DNA of 64,000 nt from Herbaspirillum rhizosphaerae (lineage in GTDB: Bacteria; Pseudomonadota; Gammaproteobacteria; Burkholderiales; Burkholderiaceae_D). Of this stretch, positions 29,187-37,334 are shown piece by piece. Every line of letters begins with the position of its first letter. Position 1 is the first letter of the stretch. The DNA lies in contig NZ_LFLU01000003.1 in assembly GCF_001189965.1 (NCBI RefSeq), forward strand, positions 248,001 through 312,000, in the 5' to 3' direction. The translations under genes and the position numbers were made by a program. The notes below the pieces were generated by a model, which worked only from the letters and a program-made list of their open reading frames with translations, did not search any database and was not told the origin of the DNA.

Positions 29187-29329
29187 AGCGAATATACGTA
29201 AAAAGTAGGTTGCGTAAAAATCTTCTGTAGCCTACTGGCAAAAAACACCGCAAGCCCACGTACGATTAAATTGTTGATGCATTGATGCGTAAAAATTAGC
29301 CCTATATTTTAACCTAATTTTTTACCGCT

Positions 29330-30511
29330 TCAGACTCTCGGCGGAACAGTTTCTGCAAACTTCAGCAAATTCGTCGCCAAATCGCCGTTTGCCAGCAACA
29401 CTCGCTCCCAATCCATGGACAGCCTGGCAATGTTTGGCAGGTCGGCCTGCATGTTGCGCCATAGCGCCGCGATGTCGATGCCGTCGCCGGTCGCGCCGTT
29501 CCAGGCCAAGGCCAGCGCCGTCAGACTCGGCGTTGCCGCCGGCGAGGTGCTAAGGAAAGCCTTCAGCTTGACGTGGTGCAAGTTCTCGTCTTGCGGATAG
29601 ATATGCCAGATGAAGGGTTTGGCAGCCCATTGCGCGCGCACGAAAGAATCTTCGCCGCGCACGAAATTGACGTCGCAGGCCCACAGTAATTTGTCGTAGT
29701 CGGGCTGCGGCACGAAGGGAAGGACGCGCACGGTCAGGGCGCCACGCGTAGCATGCGCCCCCGCGGTCGACGGCTGGCCGAGAAAGTCCGTCACGGCATC
29801 GCCGCCGACGCCTTCCGGCACCAGGCAGAGGACGGCTTGCCCGCTTGCTTGCCACGCCGCGAACAAGGCCGCGATCGGCGCCTGCGGGTAGCAGAACAGC
29901 GATACCTTGAGCGCGCGCATCTCTGTCTCGGTCACGCCGAACTGCGCCAGGAAATCGCTGGCGGCGCGCGGATCGGCAAGGAAGGCCTCGCGTTGCGCAA
30001 TCAGGCCGGACTCGAGTTGCAGGCCGCCGGTGCGCCGGTTGAATCCGGGAAAGAAAAAATACTTCGTCAACGGCAGTTGCGGATGCGGCGAGGGCAGCGT
30101 GTGGCAGCCTTCCACCCAGGTTTCTGCCGTCAGGCCTTCCAGATTCAGCCACACCGGACGCGGCGCGCATTCCGACATTGCCTTGATATAGCCGGGCGGG
30201 ATGTCGCAGGCGAAGAACTCGACAACGATGTCGGCCACATCGCCGGCGGCAAACACGCCGTTCTGATCGCGCCAGTGTTGCACGGCGATGCCTTGGACAT
30301 CCTGTACATCGGCGCTGCTGTCGACCTCCGGGCAGATGCTCCTGAAGCTCGCCAGATCGTCCACCCATAAGGTCACGGCGACGCCATGCTCATGCGCCAG
30401 TTGCCGCGCCAGTCGCCAGCAGATGCCGATATCGCCGTAGTTGTCGACGACCTTGCAGAACAGGGTGAGCGAGATGGCGTGAGAGGTCTGCGAGGATGTT
30501 GTCGAATGCAT
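29330..30511 (-). CDS. earP: EF-P arginine-32 rhamnosyltransferase EarP
   Basis: EarP transfers rhamnose from dTDP-beta-L-rhamnose to Arg32 of EF-P, an activation needed for polyproline synthesis. The 393 residues are normal for the family. The catalytic region DNYGDIGICWRLARQL carries two aspartates (Asp23 and Asp27 here), and VNFVRGEDSFVRAQWA holds the conserved glutamate that contacts the nucleotide sugar. The ATG at 30511 is preferred; in-frame ATGs at 30568 and beyond would add a non-conserved lead. It precedes efp by 143 bases on the same strand. Confidence 0.94.
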   Translation of the reverse strand: MHSTTSSQTSHAISLTLFCKVVDNYGDIGICWRLARQLAHEHGVAVTLWVDDLASFRSICPEVDSSADVQDVQGIAVQHWRDQNGVFAAGDVADIVVEFFACDIPPGYIKAMSECAPRPVWLNLEGLTAETWVEGCHTLPSPHPQLPLTKYFFFPGFNRRTGGLQLESGLIAQREAFLADPRAASDFLAQFGVTETEMRALKVSLFCYPQAPIAALFAAWQASGQAVLCLVPEGVGGDAVTDFLGQPSTAGAHATRGALTVRVLPFVPQPDYDKLLWACDVNFVRGEDSFVRAQWAAKPFIWHIYPQDENLHHVKLKAFLSTSPAATPSLTALALAWNGATGDGIDIAALWRNMQADLPNIARLSMDWERVLLANGDLATNLLKFAETVPPRV

Positions 30512-30652
30512 TTCCGGCGTGTTCGGGAGGTTGGATGGCAAGCAATAAGTATCATCAATAAGCGGCATTTTTGCAGCCGCAATCATGCTGGTCCGCATGA
30601 TACAGGGGATTCGCGGCGGCGCAGAATGCCGTTGCACGCAGGGCCGTTGAAC

Positions 30653-31444
30653 TCACGATGCGAGGAAGCCGCCATCTGCCGCCAGCACGTGGCCGACAAC
30701 ATAAGACGCTGCGCCGGATAGCAGCCATAGCACGGCTTCGGCGACTTCTTCCGGTTGCCCCATGCGTTTGAGCGGCAGGCCGGCGGCCACTGCGGACATG
30801 TCGGCGATGCCCGATGAGAGCATCATGTCGGTGACGACCCTGCCCGGGGCAATGGCGTTGATGCGAATGCCGTGGGGCGCGTATTCCATGGCAGCCGAGC
30901 GCATCAGTGAAATGGCGGCGGCCTTGGAGGCGGAGTAGAGCGCAAGCCCGGGATTGGGATTGCGCACGCCGCTGACGGACGTATTGATGACGATGCTGCC
31001 ATGGCCGCGCGCCAGCATGGGCGGCAATTGGTATTTCATGCACAGAAACACGGCGCGGACATTGGCATCGAAGATGGCGTCGTAAACTTCGGGGTCCTGC
31101 GCGTGCAGGGATGCCCGCCGTTCCTGGCGACCGGCGTTGTTGAAGGCGGCATCCAGGCGTCCGAATTGCGCCAGTACGGTGTCGATCAAGCGCCGGACGT
31201 CGCTTTCCTGCATGACGTCGGTTTGTACATAAAGGCTATGTGCGCCGGCGGCGCGGCATTCGGCGACGACGGCTTCTCCCTCCGATCGACGCCGGCCGGC
31301 AATCACTACGGCGCTGGCGCCTGCGTGCGCCATGCGGATCGCCGCGGCGCGACCGATGCCGCTGCCGCCCCCGGTCACCAATGCGACTTGTCCGGCCAGG
31401 TTGTTCGGGCTGGTACGCCACTCATTTTTCGCCATCGTTTCCAT
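30653..31444 (-). CDS. short-chain dehydrogenase/reductase
   Basis: A 263-residue classical SDR. The NAD(P) motif is TGGGSGIG near residue 20, NNAG near 97, and the catalytic Ser-Tyr-Lys is seen in INTSVSG and ALYSASKAA. The end YVVGHVLAADGGFLAS is the usual SDR closing. AGGAG stands seven bases before the ATG at 31444. The substrate is unknown. It is divergent from the MarR-GNAT gene with a 21-bp palindrome between them, so it is probably the main target of that regulator. Confidence 0.9.
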   Translation of the reverse strand: METMAKNEWRTSPNNLAGQVALVTGGGSGIGRAAAIRMAHAGASAVVIAGRRRSEGEAVVAECRAAGAHSLYVQTDVMQESDVRRLIDTVLAQFGRLDAAFNNAGRQERRASLHAQDPEVYDAIFDANVRAVFLCMKYQLPPMLARGHGSIVINTSVSGVRNPNPGLALYSASKAAAISLMRSAAMEYAPHGIRINAIAPGRVVTDMMLSSGIADMSAVAAGLPLKRMGQPEEVAEAVLWLLSGAASYVVGHVLAADGGFLAS

Positions 31445-31495
31445 GGTATTTCTCCTGAGGAAAGCATGTTGATCGTAATGATTATTTTGCGATTT

Positions 31496-31516
31496 ATAGT
31501 TGTATAATACAACTAT
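31496..31516. promoter_or_regulatory. 21-bp perfect palindrome, MarR operator
   Basis: Arms ATAGTTGTAT and ATACAACTAT around a central A; the inner core is TAGTT-N9-AACTA. It lies 51 bases upstream of the SDR start and 21 bases before the preferred start of the MarR-GNAT gene. A GTG at 31517 abuts it, which argues against that GTG as the start. Confidence 0.78.
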
Positions 31517-31537
31517 GTGAAAAGAGGGATGGAAAAT

Positions 31538-32494
31538 ATGCAAAAAGCAGGCTCTTCACCGGATTTTTCTTTTGTCGACGGCATCCGTACCGCTTCGCGT
31601 CGGATGGTGCGCGAGCTGGGTTTCATGCAATCCACGCTGGCGGCGACCGACTATCCGCCGTCCGCAGTACACGCCATTATCGAGATCGGTGCGCGCAAAT
31701 CGATGAGCGCCGCCCAGCTTGCCGAATTCCTCGGTCTTGAAAAATCCAGCGTCAGCCGTATGGTGCGCAAGCTGATTGAGGCAGGGGAATTGCAGGAGCA
31801 GGCCAGCGACCTCGACGGCCGTGTCAAATGGCTGGCATTGACGCCGCAAGGCCGGCGCACGCTGACTGCCGTGCAGGCGTTCGGCCGCAAGCAGGTTGTC
31901 GGTGCGCTCGAACAATTGAGCGCAGATCAGCAGGACACCGTGGCGCAAGGACTGAGCGTCTATGCGCAGGCGCTGGAAGCGCGCCGATCGGGCGCGGGCG
32001 TCGTGCAGGCCGACGAGATTCGCATCGTCGCCGGCTATCAGGCCGGCGCGATCGGCCGCATGGTTCAGATGCATGCAATGTTTTATGCGCGCAGCGTCGG
32101 TTTCGGCAGCTTCTTCGAGAGCAAGGTGGCGGCTGGCATGGCGGAATTCGTGCCGCGCCTTGAGCATACTCGCAATGGTTTGTGGCTGGCGATGCAAGGT
32201 CAGCGCATCGTCGGATCGGTGGCCATCGACGGCCAGGATCTGGGCGACAACAAGGCGCACCTGCGCTGGTTCATTGTCGATGATGGCCTGCGGGGCGCGG
32301 GCGTGGGGCGACGCCTGATGGATGCAGCGATGGCGTTCTGCGATGCGCAGGGATTTACCTCGGTGCAGTTGTGGACTTTTCAGGGACTCGATGCGGCGCG
32401 TCGTCTGTATGAGAGCTACGGCTTTCAGCTCAAGGAAGAGTGGCCGGGCGTGCAGTGGGGCAAGGAGATGGTGGAACAGCGTTTCGAGCGGTGA
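31538..32494 (+). CDS. MarR regulator fused to a GNAT acetyltransferase
   Basis: A 318-residue two-domain protein. Residues 1-140 are a MarR-type winged helix (MSAAQLAEFLGLEKSSVSRMVRKLIEAGELQEQASDLDGRVKWLALT). Residues 160-318 are a GNAT domain with the acetyl-CoA motif DDGLRGAGVGRRLMDAAM and a C-terminal LYESYGFQLKEEWPG. Such MarR-GNAT fusions are known, but their substrates are largely not. I chose the ATG at 31538 because AGAGGG lies nine bases before it; the GTG at 31517 and ATG at 31529 are in frame but touch the operator or the binding site. Confidence 0.87.
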   Translation: MQKAGSSPDFSFVDGIRTASRRMVRELGFMQSTLAATDYPPSAVHAIIEIGARKSMSAAQLAEFLGLEKSSVSRMVRKLIEAGELQEQASDLDGRVKWLALTPQGRRTLTAVQAFGRKQVVGALEQLSADQQDTVAQGLSVYAQALEARRSGAGVVQADEIRIVAGYQAGAIGRMVQMHAMFYARSVGFGSFFESKVAAGMAEFVPRLEHTRNGLWLAMQGQRIVGSVAIDGQDLGDNKAHLRWFIVDDGLRGAGVGRRLMDAAMAFCDAQGFTSVQLWTFQGLDAARRLYESYGFQLKEEWPGVQWGKEMVEQRFER

Positions 32495-32501
32495 AGTGGA
32501 T

Positions 32502-32545
32502 CGGATGGGCGATCAACTTGCCCATCCGCAAGTTTGTTGTATTTT
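32502..32545 (+). terminator. probable terminator of the MarR-GNAT gene
   Basis: CGGATGGGC (32502-32510) and GCCCATCCG (32520-32528) form a perfect 9-bp stem eight bases after the stop, followed by a broken T-rich run ending in ATTTTT. Confidence 0.65.
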
Positions 32546-32566
32546 TAAATTCATGCAGATTTTTAT

Positions 32567-32586
32567 TTAAATTGCTTGCAATTTAA
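32567..32586. promoter_or_regulatory. OhrR operator upstream of ohrR
   Basis: TTAAATTGC and GCAATTTAA flank TT as a perfect 20-bp dyad, 25 bases before the ohrR start. The TTGCTTGCAA core is the known form of OhrR sites in proteobacteria. Confidence 0.78.
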
Positions 32587-32611
32587 TTTTTGGCTATGTA
32601 TTATTCACTCC

Positions 32612-33088
32612 ATGGCAAACGCAAACACATCGACGACACCGGCAGCAGCGATTGATCAGGCTCTCATGCTTGAAAATCAATTGTGCTTCGCCATGTACTC
32701 GGCGTCGCTGGCGATGACCAAGGTGTACAAGAAGATACTGAAAGACATCGACCTGACGTATCCGCAATATCTCGTGATGCTGGTCTTGTGGGAAAAGGAC
32801 GAAGTCACGGTTTCCGATCTGGGCGGCAAGCTGTTCCTCGATTCGGGCACCCTGACGCCTTTGCTCAAGCGCATGGAAACGATGGGTTTGCTGCATCGTG
32901 CCCGTGACGTGGAAGACGAGCGCCGCGTGGTGGTGCGCCTGAGCCAGGAAGGCCGCGCTCTGCGCAAGCGAGCGATAGCGGTTCCGGAGCGTCTGATGTG
33001 CTCCTTGCCGCCGCTGGAACAAGTTGCTAATCTGCGTGAACAGCTGAAAGTGCTGCGCAAGGGTTTGCTGGATGACGCAGACGATTAA
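32612..33088 (+). CDS. ohrR: organic hydroperoxide resistance regulator OhrR
   Basis: A 158-residue MarR-family peroxide sensor that represses ohr until oxidised. The reactive cysteine is Cys25 in ENQLCFAMYSAS, the OhrR hallmark, and the winged helix (VSDLGGKLFLDSGTLTPLLKRMETMGLL) follows. A second cysteine, Cys130 (RLMCSLPP), lies where two-cysteine OhrR proteins such as that of Xanthomonas form their resolving disulfide. It precedes ohr by 194 bases on the same strand, with an operator before each gene. Confidence 0.94.
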   Translation: MANANTSTTPAAAIDQALMLENQLCFAMYSASLAMTKVYKKILKDIDLTYPQYLVMLVLWEKDEVTVSDLGGKLFLDSGTLTPLLKRMETMGLLHRARDVEDERRVVVRLSQEGRALRKRAIAVPERLMCSLPPLEQVANLREQLKVLRKGLLDDADD

Positions 33089-33182
33089 GCCGTACGGGTT
33101 TGCCGTTTTCACGATTGCTGTCGTTGCATGAATGACAGTAATCGGTAGGTAGCAGAAGTGAGTTTTATCGCATATTATTTAT

Positions 33183-33198
33183 ATTGTTAGCAATTTTA
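33183..33198. promoter_or_regulatory. OhrR-like operator upstream of ohr
   Basis: ATTGTTAGCAATTTTA matches the right-hand 16 bases of the ohrR operator (ATTGCTTGCAATTTAA) at 13 positions. It is 85 bases upstream of the ohr start in an AT-rich interval likely to hold the promoter. Confidence 0.6.
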
Positions 33199-33282
33199 TT
33201 GTTTGAAATTTGTTTGTAATTCATTGTTAATTTAATCGATGCTCCCCGGCATCATTCTTCATACCACTCGAAAGGAATCAAA

Positions 33283-33708
33283 ATGAAAATCGAAAAAGCA
33301 CTCTACCAAGCGACTGCAACAGCAACCGGCGGCCGTGAAGGCTCTGCCAAGTCGTCCGACGGCATCCTGGACGTCAAGCTGACCACACCGAAAGAACTGG
33401 GCGGCGCTGGCGGTGCAGGCACCAATCCTGAACAACTGTTTGCAGCCGGTTATTCGGCTTGCTTCCTGGGCGCACTGAAGTTCGTCGGCGGCCAGGAAAA
33501 GGTTGCGATTCCAGCGGATGCCAGCATCACCGGCACAGTCGGCATCGGCACCATCCCAGGCGGTTTCGGCATCGAAGCGGCACTGAACATCTCCCTGCCA
33601 GGTCTGGACCGCGCCGTTGCGCAATCGCTGATCGAAAAGGCGCATCAGGTTTGCCCATACTCGAACGCGACACGCGGCAACATCAACGTCACACTGACAT
33701 TGGTATAA
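33283..33708 (+). CDS. ohr: organic hydroperoxide reductase Ohr
   Basis: A 141-residue thiol peroxidase that reduces organic and fatty-acid hydroperoxides using lipoylated partners. The active-site pair is Cys60 ([10 protein letters not shown]) and Cys124 ([13 protein letters not shown]), both in the conserved context. AAAGGAA precedes the ATG. Regulation by OhrR follows from the operator at 33183-33198. A strong terminator hairpin lies 33 bases after the stop. Confidence 0.96.
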   Translation: MKIEKALYQATATATGGREGSAKSSDGILDVKLTTPKELGGAGGAGTNPEQLFAAGYSACFLGALKFVGGQEKVAIPADASITGTVGIGTIPGGFGIEAALNISLPGLDRAVAQSLIEKAHQVCPYSNATRGNINVTLTLV

Positions 33709-33740
33709 GCCGGCTGCCAGCTGACTGTATCGCTGGATGT

Positions 33741-33769
33741 AAAAACGCCCTTCCTGGAAGGGCGTTTTT
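33741..33769. terminator. bidirectional terminator after ohr
   Basis: AAAAACGCCCTTCC and GGAAGGGCGTTTTT form a near-complete stem of up to 14 bp with a minimal loop; it serves ohr and the convergent dioxygenase gene. Confidence 0.88.
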
Positions 33770-33810
33770 CATTGTTGCGATTTACGATAGCGGGGCGCCT
33801 CAGGCGCCGC

Positions 33811-34674
33811 TCACGCCGGCGCCAGCCTGAAGTCGTAACGCAAGGCTGCCGTCGCCGCCGCAATCGTATTGCCGCGTGCAGTCACGCCTGCGGCTTGCGT
33901 TTCAAGCTTGCAGATCAAGGCGTCTTTCACGCCGAACACCACGTCTGAATCAAGGTAAGGGTCCTCGGCCAGGAACAGGTGCGTCACCAGTGTGTCGCAA
34001 CCCGGTGCGCTGATCATGAAATGCACGTGCGCCGGACGATAAGGATGGCGGCCTTGCGCATCCAGCATCTTGCCGACCGGGCCATCGTTCGGGATGGGAT
34101 AAAACGCCGGCACGATGGAGCGAAACCAGAAATTGCCGTCGCGGTCGGTGACGAAGCGCGCACGGTCGCTCAGATGCTGCAGGCCATCCTGGCGCTGCAC
34201 ATCGTAGTAGCCGTCGCTGTCCGAATGCCAGACATCGACCACGGCGCCGGCGATGGGTGTGCCGTCGAGCGCGGCAACGCTGCCTTCGACCAGCAACGGC
34301 GCGCCGTCGGCATCGTGCGAGATCATGTCGCCCAGCGCATGTTGCCGTGCATTCTCAACATAGAACGGACCCAGCACCGTGGTTTGCGTGGCGTCTCCGG
34401 GATGGCGGTGGTTGATGGCGTCGACCAGCATCGACGCGCCCAGCGTATCGGACAACAGAATGAATTCCTGGCGCGTGTCGCTGCACATCTGTCCGGTCGC
34501 GGTGAGAAATTCGATGGCCGCCAGCCACTCTTGCTGACTGGGTTCGACTTCCTGGATCAGCGCGTGCAGATGGCGGACCACGGCTTCGCTGATCTGGCGC
34601 GTGCGCGGCGAGGCGGTGTTTTGCAGGCGCTCCAGCACGGCGCGGGTGATATTGTTTTCGTCAAAATTTCGCAT
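33811..34674 (-). CDS. hydroxyquinol 1,2-dioxygenase (intradiol)
   Basis: A 287-residue intradiol dioxygenase that cleaves hydroxyquinol (1,2,4-benzenetriol) to maleylacetate using Fe(III). The N-terminal dimerisation domain has TATGQMCSDTRQEFILLSDTLG; the catalytic domain has TVLGPFYVE, DVWHSDSDGYYDVQ (first tyrosine ligand) and HPYRPAHVHFMI (histidine ligands), with AFYPIPNDGP carrying the second tyrosine. The maleylacetate reductase encoded 40 bases upstream consumes its product, which supports hydroxyquinol over catechol. No aromatic hydroxylase is present in the window. Confidence 0.9.
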   Translation of the reverse strand: MRNFDENNITRAVLERLQNTASPRTRQISEAVVRHLHALIQEVEPSQQEWLAAIEFLTATGQMCSDTRQEFILLSDTLGASMLVDAINHRHPGDATQTTVLGPFYVENARQHALGDMISHDADGAPLLVEGSVAALDGTPIAGAVVDVWHSDSDGYYDVQRQDGLQHLSDRARFVTDRDGNFWFRSIVPAFYPIPNDGPVGKMLDAQGRHPYRPAHVHFMISAPGCDTLVTHLFLAEDPYLDSDVVFGVKDALICKLETQAAGVTARGNTIAAATAALRYDFRLAPA

Positions 34675-34714
34675 GGTCTCTTCCTGCTCTTCCTGTTTTT
34701 CCTGTTAATGCAAC

Positions 34715-35794
34715 TCAGCTGGCCGGCGCCTCGCCGGCCCAGGCGCGCGCCAGCATGGCGGCGATGGCTTGCTGTTCCAGCGGGCGCGGGTTCCAGTAGG
34801 CGTCTTGCATGACCAGTTCAGCCGCGCGCGCAACGCCGCTTTCCGGCATGCCGATATCGCGCAAGGCTAGCGGCGTATCCAATTGCTGCGCCAGCGCATG
34901 CATGCCGCGTACGGCATCGTCGGTACCGAGCGCATCGGCGATCACGCGCATGGCTTGCGGCGCCGCCGGCGCGTTGTAGGCGAGCGCATGCGGCAGCATG
35001 ACGGTATGCGTGGGCGCATGCGGCAAATCGAAGGTGCCGCCGAGCACGTGACAAATCTTGTGATGCAAGGCCATGCCGACTGCACCCAGGCAAGTGCCGC
35101 ACAGCCAGGCGCCGTATTGCGCGTCGCTGCGGGCGGCCAGGTCATCCGGCTGCGCGACCACGCGCGGCAAGCTGCGCGCCAACGCGCGTATGCCTTCGGC
35201 CGCCATCAGCGAAACGATGGGGTTGGCGTCCTTGGCGTACAGCGCCTCGACGGCATGCGCCAGCGCGTTCATGCCGCTCGTGGCGGACAAGGCGGGCGGC
35301 AGCGTCAAGGTCAGGTTGACGTCGTAGATCACGACCTCCGGCAAGATGCGCGGCGAGCGTTGCGTGGTCTTGAGGCCGTTTTCGGTCTGGCCGAGGATGG
35401 CGGTGACTTCCGAGCCTGCGTAAGTGGTCGGCAGCACCACCTGCGGCAGGTCGGTGCGCAAGGCCAGCGCTTTGCCGAGGCCGATGGTGGAGCCGCCGCC
35501 CAGGGCCACGATGCTGTCGCATTGCTGCGCCTGCAGATAGGCCAGGGCTTTTTCAGTGACGGCGACCGGCGTATGCATGACTGCTTCGGTGAAGCTGCCG
35601 CCGTAGAGTTCGCCCAGTTGCTGCGCGATTTGTTCCGCCAGCTGCTGCTGTGCCGGCGTCGATAAAATCAGTGCGCGCCGGCATCCGAGACGGCGCAGCT
35701 CGTCGGCGATTTCCGCCGCGCGGCCGGCGCCGAACAGGATGCGCGCCGGCGCTGCATTATAGGTAAAGCTCTGGGAGGCAAAGCTGAAGGTCAT
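34715..35794 (-). CDS. maleylacetate reductase
   Basis: A 359-residue iron-type alcohol dehydrogenase that reduces maleylacetate to 3-oxoadipate with NADH. The nucleotide motif is VALGGGSTIGLGKALAL near residues 95-112, PTTYAGSEVT follows, and the metal-site histidines lie in NALAHAVEA, GMALHHKICHVLGG and HAPTHTVMLPHAL. Length and wording fit the maleylacetate reductase branch. It is transcribed with the dioxygenase, giving the two lower steps of the hydroxyquinol route. Confidence 0.92.
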   Translation of the reverse strand: MTFSFASQSFTYNAAPARILFGAGRAAEIADELRRLGCRRALILSTPAQQQLAEQIAQQLGELYGGSFTEAVMHTPVAVTEKALAYLQAQQCDSIVALGGGSTIGLGKALALRTDLPQVVLPTTYAGSEVTAILGQTENGLKTTQRSPRILPEVVIYDVNLTLTLPPALSATSGMNALAHAVEALYAKDANPIVSLMAAEGIRALARSLPRVVAQPDDLAARSDAQYGAWLCGTCLGAVGMALHHKICHVLGGTFDLPHAPTHTVMLPHALAYNAPAAPQAMRVIADALGTDDAVRGMHALAQQLDTPLALRDIGMPESGVARAAELVMQDAYWNPRPLEQQAIAAMLARAWAGEAPAS

Positions 35795-35856
35795 GATGCT
35801 GTCCGTTCAAGGAATGTGCCGATACCGCGCTACTCTACACGGGCGCGGCAACAAGA

Positions 35857-36171
35857 CTAGTTGAAGTGGTAATCGACCTGGTGCCGCGCGATGCGGATGT
35901 CGCCTATCTGCTGCTTGGCGGCGGCGTGGGCTGGATGTTGCTGATAGACGGCCAGCGCTTCGGGACTGTCGAATTCGCTGAACAAGACGACGTCGCAGGC
36001 ATAGTCTGCCGCGCTGTAGTCGATGCCGATTTCAAGCTTGAGCAAACCGGGAATCGCACCGCTTGCGGCGAGCGCCTCAAAGGCTTGTTTCAGGATCGCA
36101 AGGTTGGCTGCGTGCCCGGGGCTGCCGCGTGTACCGGCCACGTCCCACATCACGATGTGTCTCACTTTCAT
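35857..36171 (-). CDS. Dabb (stress-responsive alpha/beta-barrel) domain protein
   Basis: A 104-residue single-domain protein of the Dabb family: it opens MKVRHIVMWDV, has the typical IGIDYSAADYACDVVLFSEFDS, and closes with HPAHAAAKQQIGDIRIARHQVDY. Family members form dimeric ferredoxin-like barrels; some act as small cyclases or decarboxylases, many have no known role. It is the gene nearest the LysR regulator and leads toward the maleylacetate reductase and dioxygenase genes, so it may take part in the same aromatic route. Confidence 0.85.
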   Translation of the reverse strand: MKVRHIVMWDVAGTRGSPGHAANLAILKQAFEALAASGAIPGLLKLEIGIDYSAADYACDVVLFSEFDSPEALAVYQQHPAHAAAKQQIGDIRIARHQVDYHFN

Positions 36172-36242
36172 TATTACCTCATGGTTTTTGGGTAATATAG
36201 TTGATCAAATAATGAAAAAGAATGCCTTGTTTGAAATTCTTA

Positions 36243-36259
36243 TTTTCATTTTATGAAAA
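36243..36259. promoter_or_regulatory. LysR-type operator palindrome
   Basis: TTTTCAT-TTT-ATGAAAA, a dyad with a T-N11-A core, lies in the interval between the divergent Dabb and LysR genes, 57 bases before the LysR start. Confidence 0.6.
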
Positions 36260-36316
36260 ACTGAGTGTGAAATCCTGAAACCCTGACTCCCCGACCCCGA
36301 GCGCAAAGACCCCATC

Positions 36317-37240
36317 ATGGATCGCTGGACCGAATACGAATTGTTCGTCAACACCGCCGAACTCGGCAGTCTCTCCAAAGCTGCCGAGCAGATGGACATC
36401 TCCAACGCCACGGCCAGCCGCTACCTCGCTTCGCTGGAGCAGCGCCTGGGGGCGCGACTGATCGAGCGCAATACGCGTCGCCTCATGCTGACCGAAGCCG
36501 GCGAACATTTTTGCCGCAGCTGCAAGGCCGTGCTGGCCGAGATCAGCGACGCCGAAGCCGCCGTCAACGCGACCACGGTCGCCGCCAGCGGCACCTTGCG
36601 CATCACCGCCTCGCTCTCGTTCTGCCTGAAGCACATCACGCCCTTGCTGCCGGAATTCACGCAGCGCTATCCTGACATCGAAGTCCAGATCGTCGCCGCC
36701 AATCGTTATTTCGACCTGATTGAAAGCGGTATCGACATCGCCATCCGCACGCGCGAATTTGAGCCCGACTCCGCCATCACGGTGCGCAAACTGGCCAGCA
36801 CGCCGCGCGTGTTGGCGGCCTCGCCGGCTTACCTGCGACAACACGGCACTCCCGCCGCGCCGGACCAACTGGCGAGTCATAAGCTGCTGCTCTATACCTA
36901 TGCCAACAACATGAACGAGCTGCGCTTCACGCGCAAGGGCAAAAGCGCCAATGTGCGCGTGCGCCAACTGCTGGAAGCCAATGACGGGCAGATCCTGCGC
37001 GCCGCTGCGCTCGACGGTCTGGGCATTCTGGTGCAGCCGAGCTACATCGTGCATGAGGACCTGGAAGCAGGGCGATTGATCAAGATCATGCCGGACTGGG
37101 AGTTGCCGGTATTGGCGATCAACATCGCCTATCAAAACCGGCGGCACCTGCCGGGCAAGGTGCGTGTTTTCATCGATTTCCTGGTCGAGCATTTCAGGCG
37201 CGTCGACTATGAAAAACGCTGGAAGGGTGCGGAGCGATAA
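36317..37240 (+). CDS. LysR-family transcriptional regulator
   Basis: A 307-residue regulator with the winged helix at residues 1-60 (ELFVNTAELGSLSKAAEQMDISNATASRYLASLEQRLGARLIERNTRR) and a two-lobe effector domain. The wording is that of the CrgA/DsdC-like group (GTLRITASLSFC, GIDIAIRTRE). It is divergent from the Dabb, maleylacetate reductase and dioxygenase genes and probably controls them; the effector would be an aromatic acid or hydroxyquinol, which is inferred. Confidence 0.9.
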   Translation: MDRWTEYELFVNTAELGSLSKAAEQMDISNATASRYLASLEQRLGARLIERNTRRLMLTEAGEHFCRSCKAVLAEISDAEAAVNATTVAASGTLRITASLSFCLKHITPLLPEFTQRYPDIEVQIVAANRYFDLIESGIDIAIRTREFEPDSAITVRKLASTPRVLAASPAYLRQHGTPAAPDQLASHKLLLYTYANNMNELRFTRKGKSANVRVRQLLEANDGQILRAAALDGLGILVQPSYIVHEDLEAGRLIKIMPDWELPVLAINIAYQNRRHLPGKVRVFIDFLVEHFRRVDYEKRWKGAER

Positions 37241-37334
37241 GCATGCCGACGGCGCGCTGCCTGCCGCCGGCATGCATGGTTAAGGTAGAAGCGGCAAGCT
37301 TGCGGATTTGTTATTGCAGCAGGTAATGCCCGCT

